Shown piece by piece: positions 36,888 through 47,455 of a stretch of 64,000 bases of DNA. Below the pieces are notes generated by a model, which ran no database searches, had not been told where the DNA came from, and worked only from the letters and a program-made list of their open reading frames with translations. This DNA is from Phialocephala subalpina (taxonomy: Eukaryota > Ascomycota > Leotiomycetes > Helotiales > Mollisiaceae): contig FJOG01000005.1 in the NCBI GenBank assembly GCA_900073065.1, forward strand, positions 983,420 through 1,047,419, in the 5' to 3' direction. Both the position numbers and the translations under genes were made by a program. Position 1 is the stretch's first letter, and each line of letters begins with the position of its first letter.

Positions 36888-38677
36888 ATGAAACTCCCTT
36901 TCCTATCCCTGGTTGTTCTGGGAGCCAGTATCTGGGCTCTACCTTCTGTGTCACCTTCAAGTTCCAGCAAGGCTCTGGGTACTCGAGTCGATGCCAGCCT
37001 TGTGGGATATCTGGGTGTTTTCTTCTTGGGAAATACTCCAGATGTGTACTTCTACCTCTCCAACGGCAACAATGCATTCTCAATGAAAGCACTCAATGGC
37101 GGGAAACCAGTCCTCATACCTACACTTGGAACTGGAGGTGTACGGGATCCGAGTATCATCAGTGGGGGAGGGACGGAAAAGGGGAAGAAATGGTATATTG
37201 TTGGGACGGATTTGGATATCGGAAAGGTGCGTTTGTTTCTTTGAGGAGTACAGAGGGAGGGGGTTTAGCTGATTATGCTGGTGATGAATAGACGACATGG
37301 GATGCATCCCAGCGGACAGGATCAAAAAGTATTTTCGTATGGGAAAGTACGGATATGGTTAATTAGGGGAATGAGAGGCTTGTGAAGGTTGAGGGCAATG
37401 ATGCTGGTATGGTTTGGGTGCCGGATGCGCTTTGGGACGAGAGTAAAGGTATGTATTTGCTGAATGATGAAAAAAGGGTTTTNNNNNNNNNNNNNNNNNN
37501 NNNNNNNNNNNNNNNNNNNNNNNNNNNNNNNNNNNNNNNNNNNNNNNNNNNNNNNNNNNNNNNNNNNNNNNNNNNNNNNNNNNNNNNNNNNNNNNNNNNN
37601 NNNNNNNNNNNNNNNNNNNNNNNNNNNNNNNNNNNNNNNNNNNNNNNNNNNNNNNNNNNNNNNNNNNNNNNNNNNNNNNNNNNNNNNNNNNNNNNNNNNN
37701 NNNNNNNNNNNNNNNNNNNNNNNNNNNNNNNNNNNNNNNNNNNNNNNNNNNNNNNNNNNNNNNNNNNNNNNNNNNNNNNNNNNNNNNNNNNNNNNNNNNN
37801 NNNNNNNNNNNNNNNNNNNNNNNNNNNNNNNNNNNNNNNNNNNNNNNNNNNNNNNNNNNNNNNNNNNNNNNNNNNNNNNNNNNNNNNNNNNNNNNNNNNN
37901 NNNNNNNNNNNNNNNNNNNNNNNNNNNNNNNNNNNNNNNNNNNNNNNNNNNNNNNNNNNNNNNNNNNGGTTAATAATGGGATAGGACAATACCTCATCCA
38001 CTGGGCCTCAAAATTCTACGCATCTTCCGATACAAGCCATAAAGGCACCCCAGGCCCAGATATGATACGCTACGCATACACCAGCGATTTCAAAACGTTC
38101 ACCACTCCCCAAACATTCAGTAAGCATTCCCTTTTTTCTTTTCCCCTCCATCTTAAATTCTACTCTCTCCCAATTCAACCCGTTTCCTCCCTTTCCTCGC
38201 AATACAACAAACTAACAAACTCTCGCAGTCTCCGCAGCACCAACGTCAATAATAGACCTCTGCATCCTCCCCCTCCCCTCCCCACAATCTTACATCCGCT
38301 GCCTCAAAAACGAAACCGCAACAAACGTCTACATGGAATACTCCACCACCGGTCTTCTCGGCACCTGGTCCCGTCCTGGCGGCAGAGACTCCTACATCAT
38401 GAGTGGAGTTGAGGGTCCGTATGCTTGGTTGGATAATGTGGTGCCGGGGAAGGTGGATTTGTTGTTGGATTATTTTGGGGGTGATGGGTATAGGGGGTTT
38501 GTGGGGAGCTTAAATGGTACAGGTGGAGGAGGGGATGTGAATGTGGGGATTGGTGGACTGACGAATGGGAATTGGGTTGAGGCGGGTAGGAGTGGGTGGC
38601 CGACGGGATTGAGGCATGGGAGTGTGGTTGGGGTGTCGCAACAGCATTATGATGCTTTGAAGGCGAAATGGACTTGA
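36888..38677 (+). pseudogene. Secreted glycoside hydrolase, GH43-like, with in-frame stop
   Basis: Exons 36888-37226, 37292-37448, 37985-38119 and 38229-38677. A signal peptide starts MKLPFLSLVVLGASIWALP. The body carries GVRDPSIISGG and WYIVGTDLDIGKTTWDASQ. It continues with GSKSIFVWESTDMVN and AGMVWVPDALWDE. After the assembly gap come QYLIHWASKFYASS and PDMIRYAYTSDF. This layout of blade motifs suits the five-bladed propeller of family 43 (arabinanase/xylosidase-type, plant cell wall degradation). A TAG at 37364-37366 interrupts exon 2 exactly where STDMVN should be followed by Trp, so TGG to TAG. The frame is otherwise intact to TGA at 38677 and all splice sites are good. Either a recent nonsense allele (a G-to-A change matching the RIP type), or an error near the gap. 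The alternative upstream ATG at 36819 would bury the signal peptide. Confidence 0.7.
37483..37967. other. Assembly gap (485 N)
   Basis: Run of undetermined bases. It lies inside the intron 37449-37984 of the GH43-like gene (donor GTATGT, acceptor GGGATAG), so no coding sequence need be missing. Reading frames reported across the Ns are artefacts. Confidence 0.95.
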
Positions 38678-39006
38678 GGTGAGAAATGGAAGCAGTTTCA
38701 GAAGAACTCGCTACTTCTGTGTATATATTTTGGACGAATATTGAAATTGGGTAGAAGGTAGAAAAAGACTACGAACCTTCTGGAGTTTTTCTGGCGTGAA
38801 GCATTGTCTGACTCCCCAAAAGTAGACTTTCCTCCAAAATCTATAGTTCCTCAAAGCTTTAATCTCCAGTCAATTAAACTTATTTTTGTCCGAAATCCAA
38901 ATTCTACAATCAAATCTCTCTTTCGTCTCATCATTTTTGCTATCAGCCTCGCCTGCAACATTTCAAATTGGCGCCTCAGGCACTCAGCCTCGTCACGTCC
39001 CTCAAA

Positions 39007-40234
39007 ATGTCCGTCCTCGCCATCAACACATTCTCACAATCTCCCACACCATCTCCTACAATCGCCAACATGCCACCAGAAATCATACCTTCGGACGAGG
39101 AATACGTCTCAGAAGAAGATTCCGACTTCGCGCCCGATGCCGTCCCCGCGACAGAAGAAGCAGACTCGGATTCCGAACCAGACGAACCCATCGCTGCAGC
39201 AAAACCTGAAAAGAAACGGAAAAGGACAGAAGATGAAGAAGCAGAAGACCTAGGGTTTGAGAATTCGGGAGATGAGGCGATTATTGGAGATGGATTGAAG
39301 GAGAAAAAGAGGAGGAGGAGGAAGGCGAAGGGGAAGGGGAAAGATGCACAGGTGGAGGAGGAGGACGAGGGTGGTGAGGGCGGATTCGTCAAGACGAGGA
39401 GTATGAGGGCTGTTGAGTGAGTCTTTGTTAACAAAAGTAGAGCCTTTGATGAATACTAACATGTTATACAGAGAAGTAAAGAAGAAACCCCTCGCCTCAA
39501 CAGCAACTTCCACAATCGACGTCGACGCAGTCTTCGCCGCCATGGTAGCAGGCAAACCCCTCCCTTCCAAAGACCCCAAACCTGCCACCGAATCCAGCCT
39601 CCTATCTCCCACACTCCAACGCCCAGGCTCATCATCAGTCATCCCAGAAACGAGGAAAGACTCCCGCTCACCAAGTACATTCGGAGAAGGACCAGATTCA
39701 ATGATTATGATAAAACGAACATATACATTCGCAGGAAAGGTACATACAGAACAGAAACTCGTCCCCAGAAACTCAGCCGAAGCTCGACTTTACCTTGCTT
39801 CGCAACCCGACCCCTCCAAAGCATCTGAAAAAGACAAAGACAAAGGCAAAGAAAAAGAGAAAGACAACACTGAAGAAGCAACCCCCTCACCATTCACCAA
39901 ACCCAAACGTCCCCTCAAACTCGCGCGCCGCTCCATATTCGAGCCCATAATCGAGAATCTCCACCAACGAACAGACCTCCATTTCGGTGTCCGAAGGACA
40001 GAGACCGGTGTTGCGTTAGTAGAGGTAAGGACAGGAAAAGAGAAGAAATTGAATACAGTAGAGAAGAGTGCTATGGATTGGGCAGGATTTGTGGATAAAG
40101 AGGGGATTAAGGATGAGCTTGATGCCGCGGGGAAGAGTAAGGGTGCTTATAAGGCGAGGCAGGAGTTTTTGGCGAGGGTGGAGGCTAAGAAGGTGGAGGA
40201 GGAGAGGAGGGCGAGGGGGTTGCCTGTTTTGTGA
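39007..40234 (+). CDS. swc5: SWR1 chromatin-remodelling complex subunit Swc5 (BCNT family)
   Basis: Two exons: 39007-39416 and 39472-40234; 390 residues. The intron has a perfect TACTAAC branch site at 39454-39460, 11 bases before the acceptor. The N-terminal half is acidic (SDEEYVSEEDSDFAPD, EEADSDSEPDEP), followed by Lys/Arg-rich patches and a charged low-complexity middle. The C-terminal 80 residues are the BCNT-C domain: KKLNTVEKSAMDWAGFVDKE, GIKDELDAAGKSKGAY and RQEFLARVE. In yeast, Swc5 is needed for the SWR1 complex to exchange H2A-H2B for H2A.Z-H2B at promoters; the acidic N-terminus binds histones. A second in-frame ATG at 39070 (MPPEIIPSDEE) begins where the conserved acidic region starts and may be the true start; both have A at -3. 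Confidence 0.9.
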
Positions 40235-42220
40235 GATGGTGTAGGATAGGTTTAGGTTTGGGTGTGGCTTTGCATGATGTTATGATGTATGGGATGGGAG
40301 AGGTGTTATTGGAGTATTATACCATGATTTGATAGGTCGGCCATGCTGAGATTGCTGGTACGAAGGCTCAGGAAATATATCGATGGGATTCATTCTTCAA
40401 CTCGAACATCATTTCAGCAGCAGTCCACTCCCATTTCGAGGTCCAAGTGGATGTGTGGCCACGGAATATTGGTCGTCATATCAGTACTGATTACTCGGAA
40501 AATCCTGGACATTTCCCGAGCATTGCTTCGCGAAATTCATAATTTGACTCTCATCCCCAGTGGGATATTCACACCATACAATCTGCAGTCCAAACCCCCT
40601 CGAGCTTTGGGACATTCCTTTTTGTACTTAGCAGTGCCAAAGTCCCACCTTTGCTTGTGACTTCCTTCTCGTACATCGTATCCTAAAGTCTCAACGAGAC
40701 ATGAAATACACGCAAGTGGTATTTTGCACTACTTCTCTCCTCCCATCGTCGACTACCCTCATAAAAGTTAGACAAGCTGCCCTCCGGCTTTGAGGGCGTT
40801 TGTTGCACATCGCTGCGTACCATTCTGATCACACCTCTCTTTTTGCGAAACGCAACAAATGTTTTCTCCTCTTTTCCCTCCTAGACTATCCTAATACAAG
40901 TTAGAGACACTGCCTACCTAAGGACGCTCCCGTTCTTACCACTCTTTTTGCGATATGCAACAAACCCTCTCCCCTTCTCCTCTGAACTCTCCATACTTAT
41001 TTGTACCTAAATGCACTCGGAGGGTTTGGGACCGACCTCTTCCTTTTCCACTATGGCATTTCGTCAGTTCATAAAACGTTCAATCGAATCCTCGGATGAG
41101 GACCTAGTGCATTCATTTTCTGCTATGGCGCATTCTGTTAAGTCTTGAGACGTGCAACAAAGTTGCAAAGTGCAGGAAGGGGTCCTGAGTCGGAACGTCA
41201 TGGGAGAGTTCCTATGATGTAGAGTGATATGGGCAGCGATGTGCAACGAAATTCTCGCAGGAGACCTAAATGGGATAAGGGTCTTTTTATGATGCAAAGA
41301 GATGTGACCGCAGACGTGTAACAAAATACTCGAGTAAAGTTTGTTGTACATCGCGGATTGCGTTTCATAACATTCAGCTGCAAGCAGGCTTGTTCTTCCT
41401 TCATCTGGCTAGAACTCGTGTCTCCAAATCACCTATCAGAGGACAATGGTGCATTCGTTGCATGTCGGAAGTGCTCACAGTCGGATCCTTGAACCGATGA
41501 AGCATTACAGCAAGGGTCTCAAGTTTTCAACTCCGATGTTTCCATCTCAAATTCTCAAATGTTGTCGTTTGACAAGTGGCCTCTTGTCTCTTTCGCTCTT
41601 CGTCACCTAAATAAACTCAGCACACGGATTAGTCGGCCGGCACTGAGTCCGATTTGCTTCTAATGTGCTTCAGAAAATGCCGCTTCCGAGTTTCCCATTA
41701 GTGCACACGTTTTCAATTTCCCCAGACACAGAGGCTGGGAACCGATTCGTGCAGCTGCCGTATGCATGACGCAAGTGCACAAACATCCTCTCATATTTCA
41801 AATTACTTCAAGCTCAAAGCTAGCTTGGTAGTTCAGGACGAGTGCCGACGAAGCGTTGAACCAAACCATTTTCAGAGAAAATGGTCGAGGCTATTAACGG
41901 GCTAAGCGAGTAAGCCCCCTTTTGAACGCGCTCGAAGCACAGTTGGCGCGAGTTCGGCCCCAAAAGATCATGCGGATTGCGGGACCTTACAGTAGTCTAT
42001 TGCTTCTTTGTTGTTTTGTATGACGATCGTCTGGATTTTGAGATGACGATGGCGCTTTTAGGGAGAGCTCTAGGAAATCCAGGTGCGAAGATGGGAATTT
42101 GCCGAAATTGCGTTTAGAAGTATAAGATTCCCATGCTCTCTTGGATTTAAGGTTTGATTTTGTCTCATTGCTTGCTCACATTTGTATTGATACGACGTGT
42201 ATTTTGAACTTCTATTCAAG
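40235..42220. other. Intergenic with a cluster of short dispersed repeats
   Basis: No gene recognised. 40.7-41.5 kb is filled with degenerate repeats (separate entry). 41.5-42.2 kb is unremarkable promoter-side sequence of the hydrolase gene. Confidence 0.5.
40750..41470. repeat. Cluster of degenerate repeats built around TTYGTTGCACATCGC
   Basis: At least eight copies of a 15-17 nt motif in both orientations. Plus: 40799 (TTTGTTGCACATCGCTGC), 41340 (TTTGTTGTACATCGC) and 41452 (ATTCGTTGCATGTCGG). Minus: about 40860, 40964, 41161, 41250 and 41325. GTTGCACATCGCTGC at 40802-40816 has an exact inverted copy at 41233-41247. Longer units also repeat: GACTAYCCTMATAMAAGTTAG at 40751 and 40884 (133 bp apart), and GATGYARAGWGATRTG at 41216 and 41291 (75 bp apart). 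Confidence 0.65.
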
Positions 42221-43474
42221 ATGGTTTCTTCTCTTGCTCTCGGTGCTAGCTTCGCTGTCGGTGCCTCTGCTTTGCCGAATCCCACTCAGTACTTTGCTGG
42301 CTTCAACAATGCCATTGTTTCATCCACTCTTGGTGGAGCTGCAACATGTATTCAGGGAACGATTCCTGTGGCTGCTTCTGCCATGAACATTCAGCTCAAC
42401 TTCCCTACTCCAGCGGTACGTATCAATCCAATATCCAATATCCATTATCAGAAAGAGACGTTGTGCTGACCTGACTTCTAGAACCAATCAGTCGTGACTG
42501 AGACCATCGTCGAGTTCCTCCAAGTCAACACCACACTGCCAGAGCAAGTCATGGGAGGCAAGCACAACGTTTCAGGAACCTACAATATCGGAGCAAAGCT
42601 CTGCTATCCCACTTCTTCCGGCTCTCCCAACGCCTCCCTCATCCAATTCCTCACGCACGGAGTCGGATTCGACAAGTCATACTGGGATTTCTTCTCCGCA
42701 GATTACAGCTACCAAAATGCCGCTGCTCTCGTCGGCTACACCACATTGGCCTACGACCGTCTCGGCATCGGTGCTTCAGACCACCCAGATCCAATCCAAA
42801 TTGTCCAAACACCACTCGAAATCGCCATCGGACACTCACTCGTGCAAATGCTCCGCAACGGTGCCGTGTCAAACACCAAATTCCAGCACGTAATTGGAGT
42901 CGGCCACTCTCTCGGCTCAGAACTCACAAACGCAGTCACAGCCCAATACCCCAAGGATTTCGACGCCGCAGTCCTCACCGGATTCTCCGTCAACACCGCA
43001 GGACAACCAGTCTTCTTCTCCTCCCTTGATCTCGTTATCGCTCGCGAAAACGTCCCATACCGTTTCCCAACTCTCAACAACGGCTACCTAATCTCCGAAT
43101 CGATCAACGGGAACCAATTCGCATTCTTCCGAGCCCAGAACTACCTCCCCGCCATCCTCGTCGCCGCCGAAACTGCCAAGCAAACATTCACTATCGGGGA
43201 ACTATTCACGAATAGCATGTTCCAAAGCGTAGCAAAGGAGTTCACTGGGCCGATCGATGTCGTTGATGGGGAGAATGATTTGCCGTTCTGTCAGAGTAAT
43301 TGTCTTGTTCCAGAGAATAAGGCGGCTGCTGTTAAGGGAGCGCTGTATCCTAATGCGAAGGCGAGTAGTGCGGTTTATGTTGCGCCGGGGGCAGGGCATG
43401 GGTTGAATTTGCATTATGTTGCGGGGGAGGCGTATCGGCATATTTTCCAGTTCCTAAAGTCGAACGGGTTCTAG
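42221..43474 (+). CDS. Secreted alpha/beta-hydrolase
   Basis: Two exons: 42221-42415 and 42482-43474; 395 residues. The N-terminus (MVSSLALGASFAVGASALP) is a signal peptide. The fold is shown by QFLTHGVGFDKSYWDF (oxyanion region), TTLAYDRLGIGASDHP, the nucleophile elbow GVGHSLGSE (Ser about 208), DVVDGENDLPFC (acid residue) and APGAGHGLNLHY (catalytic His). Two nearby Cys (FCQSNC) and several Asn-X-Ser/Thr sites (NTT, NVS, NAS) fit an extracellular glycoprotein. The fold covers esterases, lipases and peptidases, and the substrate cannot be decided. The start at 42221 is the ATG giving the signal peptide; the longer frame upstream begins at a non-ATG codon. Confidence 0.85.
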
Positions 43475-43737
43475 ATGGAATAGGTGAGGGGCCGGATGGA
43501 GGATGGGTTCTTTTCTTGGTATATATTTAACGTCAAAGATTTAGGGAAGATGGATCGGAGTCAAGGGAAAAGGAAAAAGTAACGAGCTATGAAAGATGAA
43601 GCAATGTATGATCCGCGTTTCAAGATGTTGCCCATTTGTACGTAGAAGCAACCTAGATGCCCCACATCAGCAAAGTCATTGTATACCCGAAGTTAGGACA
43701 CTCACCGCATTCGGCCATGTACAAGCTGCGCGATCTT

Positions 43738-44098
43738 TCAGTTGTTCTGCTTCCTCATTTGCCTTGAACTGTATTGCATGGAGTTATCGAACCAATTCTT
43801 AGATCTCACCAGCCTTTTCGCCTCCTCCATCGCTGCTGCCCTCTTCTTGTACTTCTCAGTTCGCTTCTGAGCACGAGTTCTCTCGTCCGGCATCAGTACT
43901 GCTCCAAAGTTGAGCAGTTCTACTTGTATTGTTAGTCTGAGAATTGAATAACGCATTTCGGGGAATGGATGGTTGTGACGTGGAGCATCGAAGTAATATT
44001 TCCGGCCTGTCACTTCTTCTAGGAACTTAGGACATGCGCCTTGTGTAAGCTGGTGTTTGCGGACGAGGTAATGCTCTTTTGCTAATTTTCACTCCAGG
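43738..44098 (-). pseudogene. Decayed copy A of a small Cys/His-rich family
   Basis: The minus-strand frame contains KEHYLVRKHQLTQGACPKFL, then EEVTGRKYYFDAPRHNHPFP and a basic helical tail (DERTRAQKRTEKYKKRAAAM), ending at 43738. Upstream of about 44098 the frame is closed by a stop and I cannot find the first exon. The Cys-Pro-Lys-Phe core with following R-K-Y-Y and H-N-H matches copies B and C nearby; here the second Cys is Phe. I do not recognise the family; the C-x2-C then H-x-H arrangement could bind zinc. Probably a truncated duplicate. Confidence 0.5.
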
Positions 44099-44262
44099 TA
44101 ATTACTGCCAAAAGAAGCCAAGACTTTATTCGAGATGTTGAAAATTTATGATCGGGTCCTATTACTAGACTTCTAAATTTGTTCGTGAAGCTCAACATTT
44201 GTGTTCCCCCCTATGTAGAAGTTAGAGCGAATGCAGATATAGCTGGAATCAAGTCCAACTTC

Positions 44263-45384
44263 TTACAATAAGAGTCTGTAATCCCAACGTGAACAACAAT
44301 AACAGGTACACCCGGCGTCCTGTTTCTGGCCTCGTTTCTCTCTCCACCTAATGTTTTTCGCGATGAACAGATCTAACCGTCCTCCTTTCAGTTCATATAA
44401 ATCTGCAAGCTCCATGTCGTATGCCCTTTGGACTAGTCTTTTGGTTCGATCCTGAGCATGTAGGATATATATCTTTGGAATGGGCTTCATATGCAAATAT
44501 ATCTGTCGTTACAATCGGAGATACGTATCACTTAGGAGAGCGTACGCGTCTTTAATAGAGGGTAGGTTGTAAGGTAAAAGCAGTGTTATTCATTATTCTT
44601 GTCTTATCGAGTCTAAGAGCTCGAGGCCTGCTCTTTAATGGAGAGCAGGCTCACGCTAGGCCTATAGCCTAAAACACGTGATATCTATTCCAACAATATC
44701 TGTGGGATGGCGGGCCTCAGCTTCGCTGGTTGTTGGTTAGGCAGCTTTATAGGATATTTTGAACTCAGGACTGAACAAGCGTGGTTGTGTACGGGTTCCG
44801 GGTGGAGTGGAAAGTATCGTTGGCGTGCAACTTCGTCTAAACATTTGAAACATAAATCCTCTATCGACTCTGAGGAAGAGATATCAAGCGATGGGCCTAT
44901 GGGAGTATTCGCTGCTCGTTCTGGTCTTGGTGACGGTTTTGGTGTATTTTGAGCTTCTCTTGGCGAGTATTCAGTGGTTTGACTTCGGAGTAGTGACATT
45001 TGTAGAGGTGGCTTCCATACTTGCAATCACATAGAGCTTCTATGAATCAGCATGCACATTTAGAAACATGTGAGAGCTGAATGACTTACTTATCATTCCG
45101 AGGGTTACGAATCTTGGAAATTGCTTTTTGGGATTGATGCATGTTGTTCGTTGAAACGCGGGGAAATGAAGGAACATAAATCGACCATAGCCACAGATTA
45201 TGGGGGTATCTTTGACAGCTTGTTGTTCATCACATCTCCTAGACTGGTCCGAAAAGGATAGCTGTTTTGTTGTCATTCCCTGGACCAATTTGTGGTACTG
45301 GGCCACTGAAGCTCCCGCCGAACAACTGGAACCTCGAAATATCACTGCATTGTATTTCGGAGACTGTAACCTAATTTGACCCAA
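44263..45384 (-). pseudogene. Copy B of the Cys/His-rich family, possibly multi-exon, decayed
   Basis: Three pieces lie in order on the minus strand. 45384-about 45091 is an N-terminal part (CGYGRFMFLHFPAFQRTTC, then a GTAAGT donor). A middle part around 45040-44685 has LCDCKYGSHLYKCH in one frame and SIEDLCFKCLDEVARQRYF with HPEPVHNHAC in another. 44496-44263 is a C-terminal part (RAYDMELADLYELKGGRLDL, AKNIRWREKR). The middle needs either a frame change or unplaced introns, so I call it decayed. The C-terminal module is shared with copies C and D. Function unknown; the Cys/His spacing suggests metal binding. Confidence 0.45.
44626..44650. repeat. Perfect 9-bp hairpin
   Basis: GCCTGCTCT at 44626-44634 pairs with AGAGCAGGC at 44642-44650 around a 7-base loop, next to a second short palindrome (TAGGC...GCCTA, 44657-44671). 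It lies between copies B and A. It could be a transcript-end structure or a remnant of a mobile element. Confidence 0.35.
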
Positions 45385-45691
45385 GATTTTGAGCGGCCGC
45401 TTAGTTATAACTTATAATAGCTGGAATGGGATTCATAGAGTTTACAGTATTTCTGTGTTGCTCTCACAATACCTTACTGTCGTACAGCACTTCAAATTTC
45501 CAATCCTAAAAGGGGGCACACCTAAGTTTTGGACCTCAAACTCACATACGAGTCTTATTGCATAGAATACTCTGCGATATGGCGGTGTTCGATATGGCAT
45601 CTATCCCGTGTGCTCAAATGTTTGAAAGTGACTGTGGGGGTACCAATCCAAACACGTTCAACCAACCAGCATCGGACCAACCAATATGGAA

Positions 45692-46210
45692 TCATTCGCA
45701 TCGCACTTTGAACTCTCGAACCTCCCTCTCTTGTATAGCTTTCTCAACCCACTTGCTAGTACTTACGATCGATCTGTCCAACCATCCACCATCTCTCTTC
45801 TCATGTAGCTCTGCAATCTGTTGCTTGTATGATCTTTTGACTAGTGCACGAGCTCGTTTCTGAGCAGAGGACTTAACGGGCTCCGTGATTGTCTTAGGAT
45901 CCTCCGTCAGTCTATGCGACCTCTTGATAGAATACTCTAGGACAGGAATCAAATGATCGTGCTCTGGGCACTACCTCGACAGGGAGGTATCGTCTGCCCG
46001 TGACCTCCAAACACTTCGGGCAAATACTCTCCATGCCCCGCACTTCTTCTGTTTTTGAGGGTTCTTGACCGAAACTAATGTGGTTCTGGTAGCCATGTCC
46101 AGTAGACCAGCGAAGCTTTCTTCAGCGTTTTCAAAGATGTTTTCGGGTGATTTGAGTTTGGCGCAATGGCAATTGCAGAGGTGGCAATGACGACCGCAAT
46201 CTCTTTCCAC
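45692..46210 (-). pseudogene. Copy C of the Cys/His-rich family with frameshift
   Basis: The minus strand reads CGRHCHLCNCHCAKLKSPEN (frame 1, from 46210). It then reads GMESICPKCLEVTGRRYLP (frame 2, about 46010-45970), then HDHLIPVLEYSIKRSHRL and RARALVKRSYKQQIAELHE to the stop at 45692 (frame 3). The change between the last two frames is explained by one extra base near 45965, because copy A keeps this junction in one frame. The best-conserved part is the C-x2-C-LE-VTGRRY core. Likely a recent pseudogene, unless the extra base is a sequencing error. Confidence 0.5.
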
Positions 46211-46544
46211 TTCTATGCATCAGCAAGTATTTTTTAAAGTAGATGGCCGCTGTCCGTGGATACTCGTGTCTCAGGTTGAAAATTGCGCTGTAGGGTAGCT
46301 GTGCGGATTGTTTGACATCACGCAGCAGCGGGGTGGAATCCCACCAGGTTACCACAAAACCGAAAGAATAAAGTGGGAGGAATGAAATGAGGCGCCCTTT
46401 GGTATAAGTCTCTCGGGCACGATCTACGAATGAGGAATGCTGCTACTTCTAGCTGCCGGTACCCCACACTCCCTTGCATACAAAACCACTACTGGAGTCG
46501 CGAAAACGATTAATTAAAAATAATTGAAATACTGCCGCCATTTA

Positions 46545-47155
46545 CTAGCAAAGACTAGAACACCTTAAAACCCCCAAATGAAAGCGCAACCAAAACTTGC
46601 TGCCTAGATACCTAGCATCCTGGTGTTGTACACACTCCTCGGCATACTTAGCAAGTTTCGCATAAATCTTGGCTACTCGTCCACCATATTTCTCCATCAT
46701 CTCAGCCATCTCCATATCTTGTGCCCTTCTCGTCAGAAAACCCATTCTATTCTTAGTACGCCACCGGTCATATCGTCTAACTGTCCTATCCTCGCAGACT
46801 ACAAAGAAGGCGTACCGTTCTTTTCCTTCTCATGGATCTTCAAAAGTGCACCCTTTGCAAACGCGAGCTCGCCCTCCTCACGAGCTTTGAACTCGTAGAG
46901 AGCGCGGTACAGTGGCGCTTTGACGGTTCTAGCTGGGAATGGCTGTGCAATCTTTTCTGTTTTTGCTTGCCAGGTTTTCTCCCAATCATTTGCTTCCTTT
47001 CCTCTCCTCTTTTTCTTTGCTTCTTCTACTAGACAAGAACTAGGCCATGGGCGAGTGGACACAGTATTTGGGTAGCGGCGCTGCCGGAAGCAGTAGCAAC
47101 AACCACATGGGGCTTTTTGAGTTAGCGAAAGTTTCAAGCATCTGTTTGAATTCAA
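46545..47155 (-). pseudogene. Copy D, related C-terminal module plus SH3-like segment
   Basis: Minus-strand 46745-46545 reads RRAQDMEMAEMMEKYGGRVA, clearly the same module as copy B (RAYDMELADLYELKGGRLDL). The frame upstream (47155-46799) contains CGCCYCFRQRRYP, a Lys/Arg/Glu-rich helix and APLYRALYEFKAREEGELAF, which resembles the beginning of an SH3 domain (ALYxF...EGELxFxKG). It then stops. The two frames are not joined by an obvious intron. Either a chimeric remnant or two adjacent fragments. Confidence 0.35.
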
Positions 47156-47455
47156 TATTTACCTGGTGTGTATTCCATACTGACCAACGAGGGTAAGGTT
47201 CTGTCTATCTTGGTGGTCATCTTGGTAAGTGTGCTGGAGCAGGGGATTGTTCGTTGGAGGGAAGCGAGAACACAAAGAACGAAACTTAAAAAAAGAGCTT
47301 TACATACAAACCGCATCCTCCTCATAATTTCAAATCATGGGAGGCTAGCGAAACCCAGTCCAGATTATTTGAAAGGTGTTGGGCATTGCCCGGTCATCCT
47401 GCGCGGCGGCCCCGCTAGTTTACCATACGACATGAGAGCGTGAGAATTGTGCTTG

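Noticed and set aside
37359..38001. Long ORFs across the N run
   Set aside because: Artefacts of undetermined bases read as open sequence.
41869..41888. 8-bp palindrome CCATTTTC-AGA-GAAAATGG
   Set aside because: AT-rich short hairpin of a size expected by chance in 64 kb.
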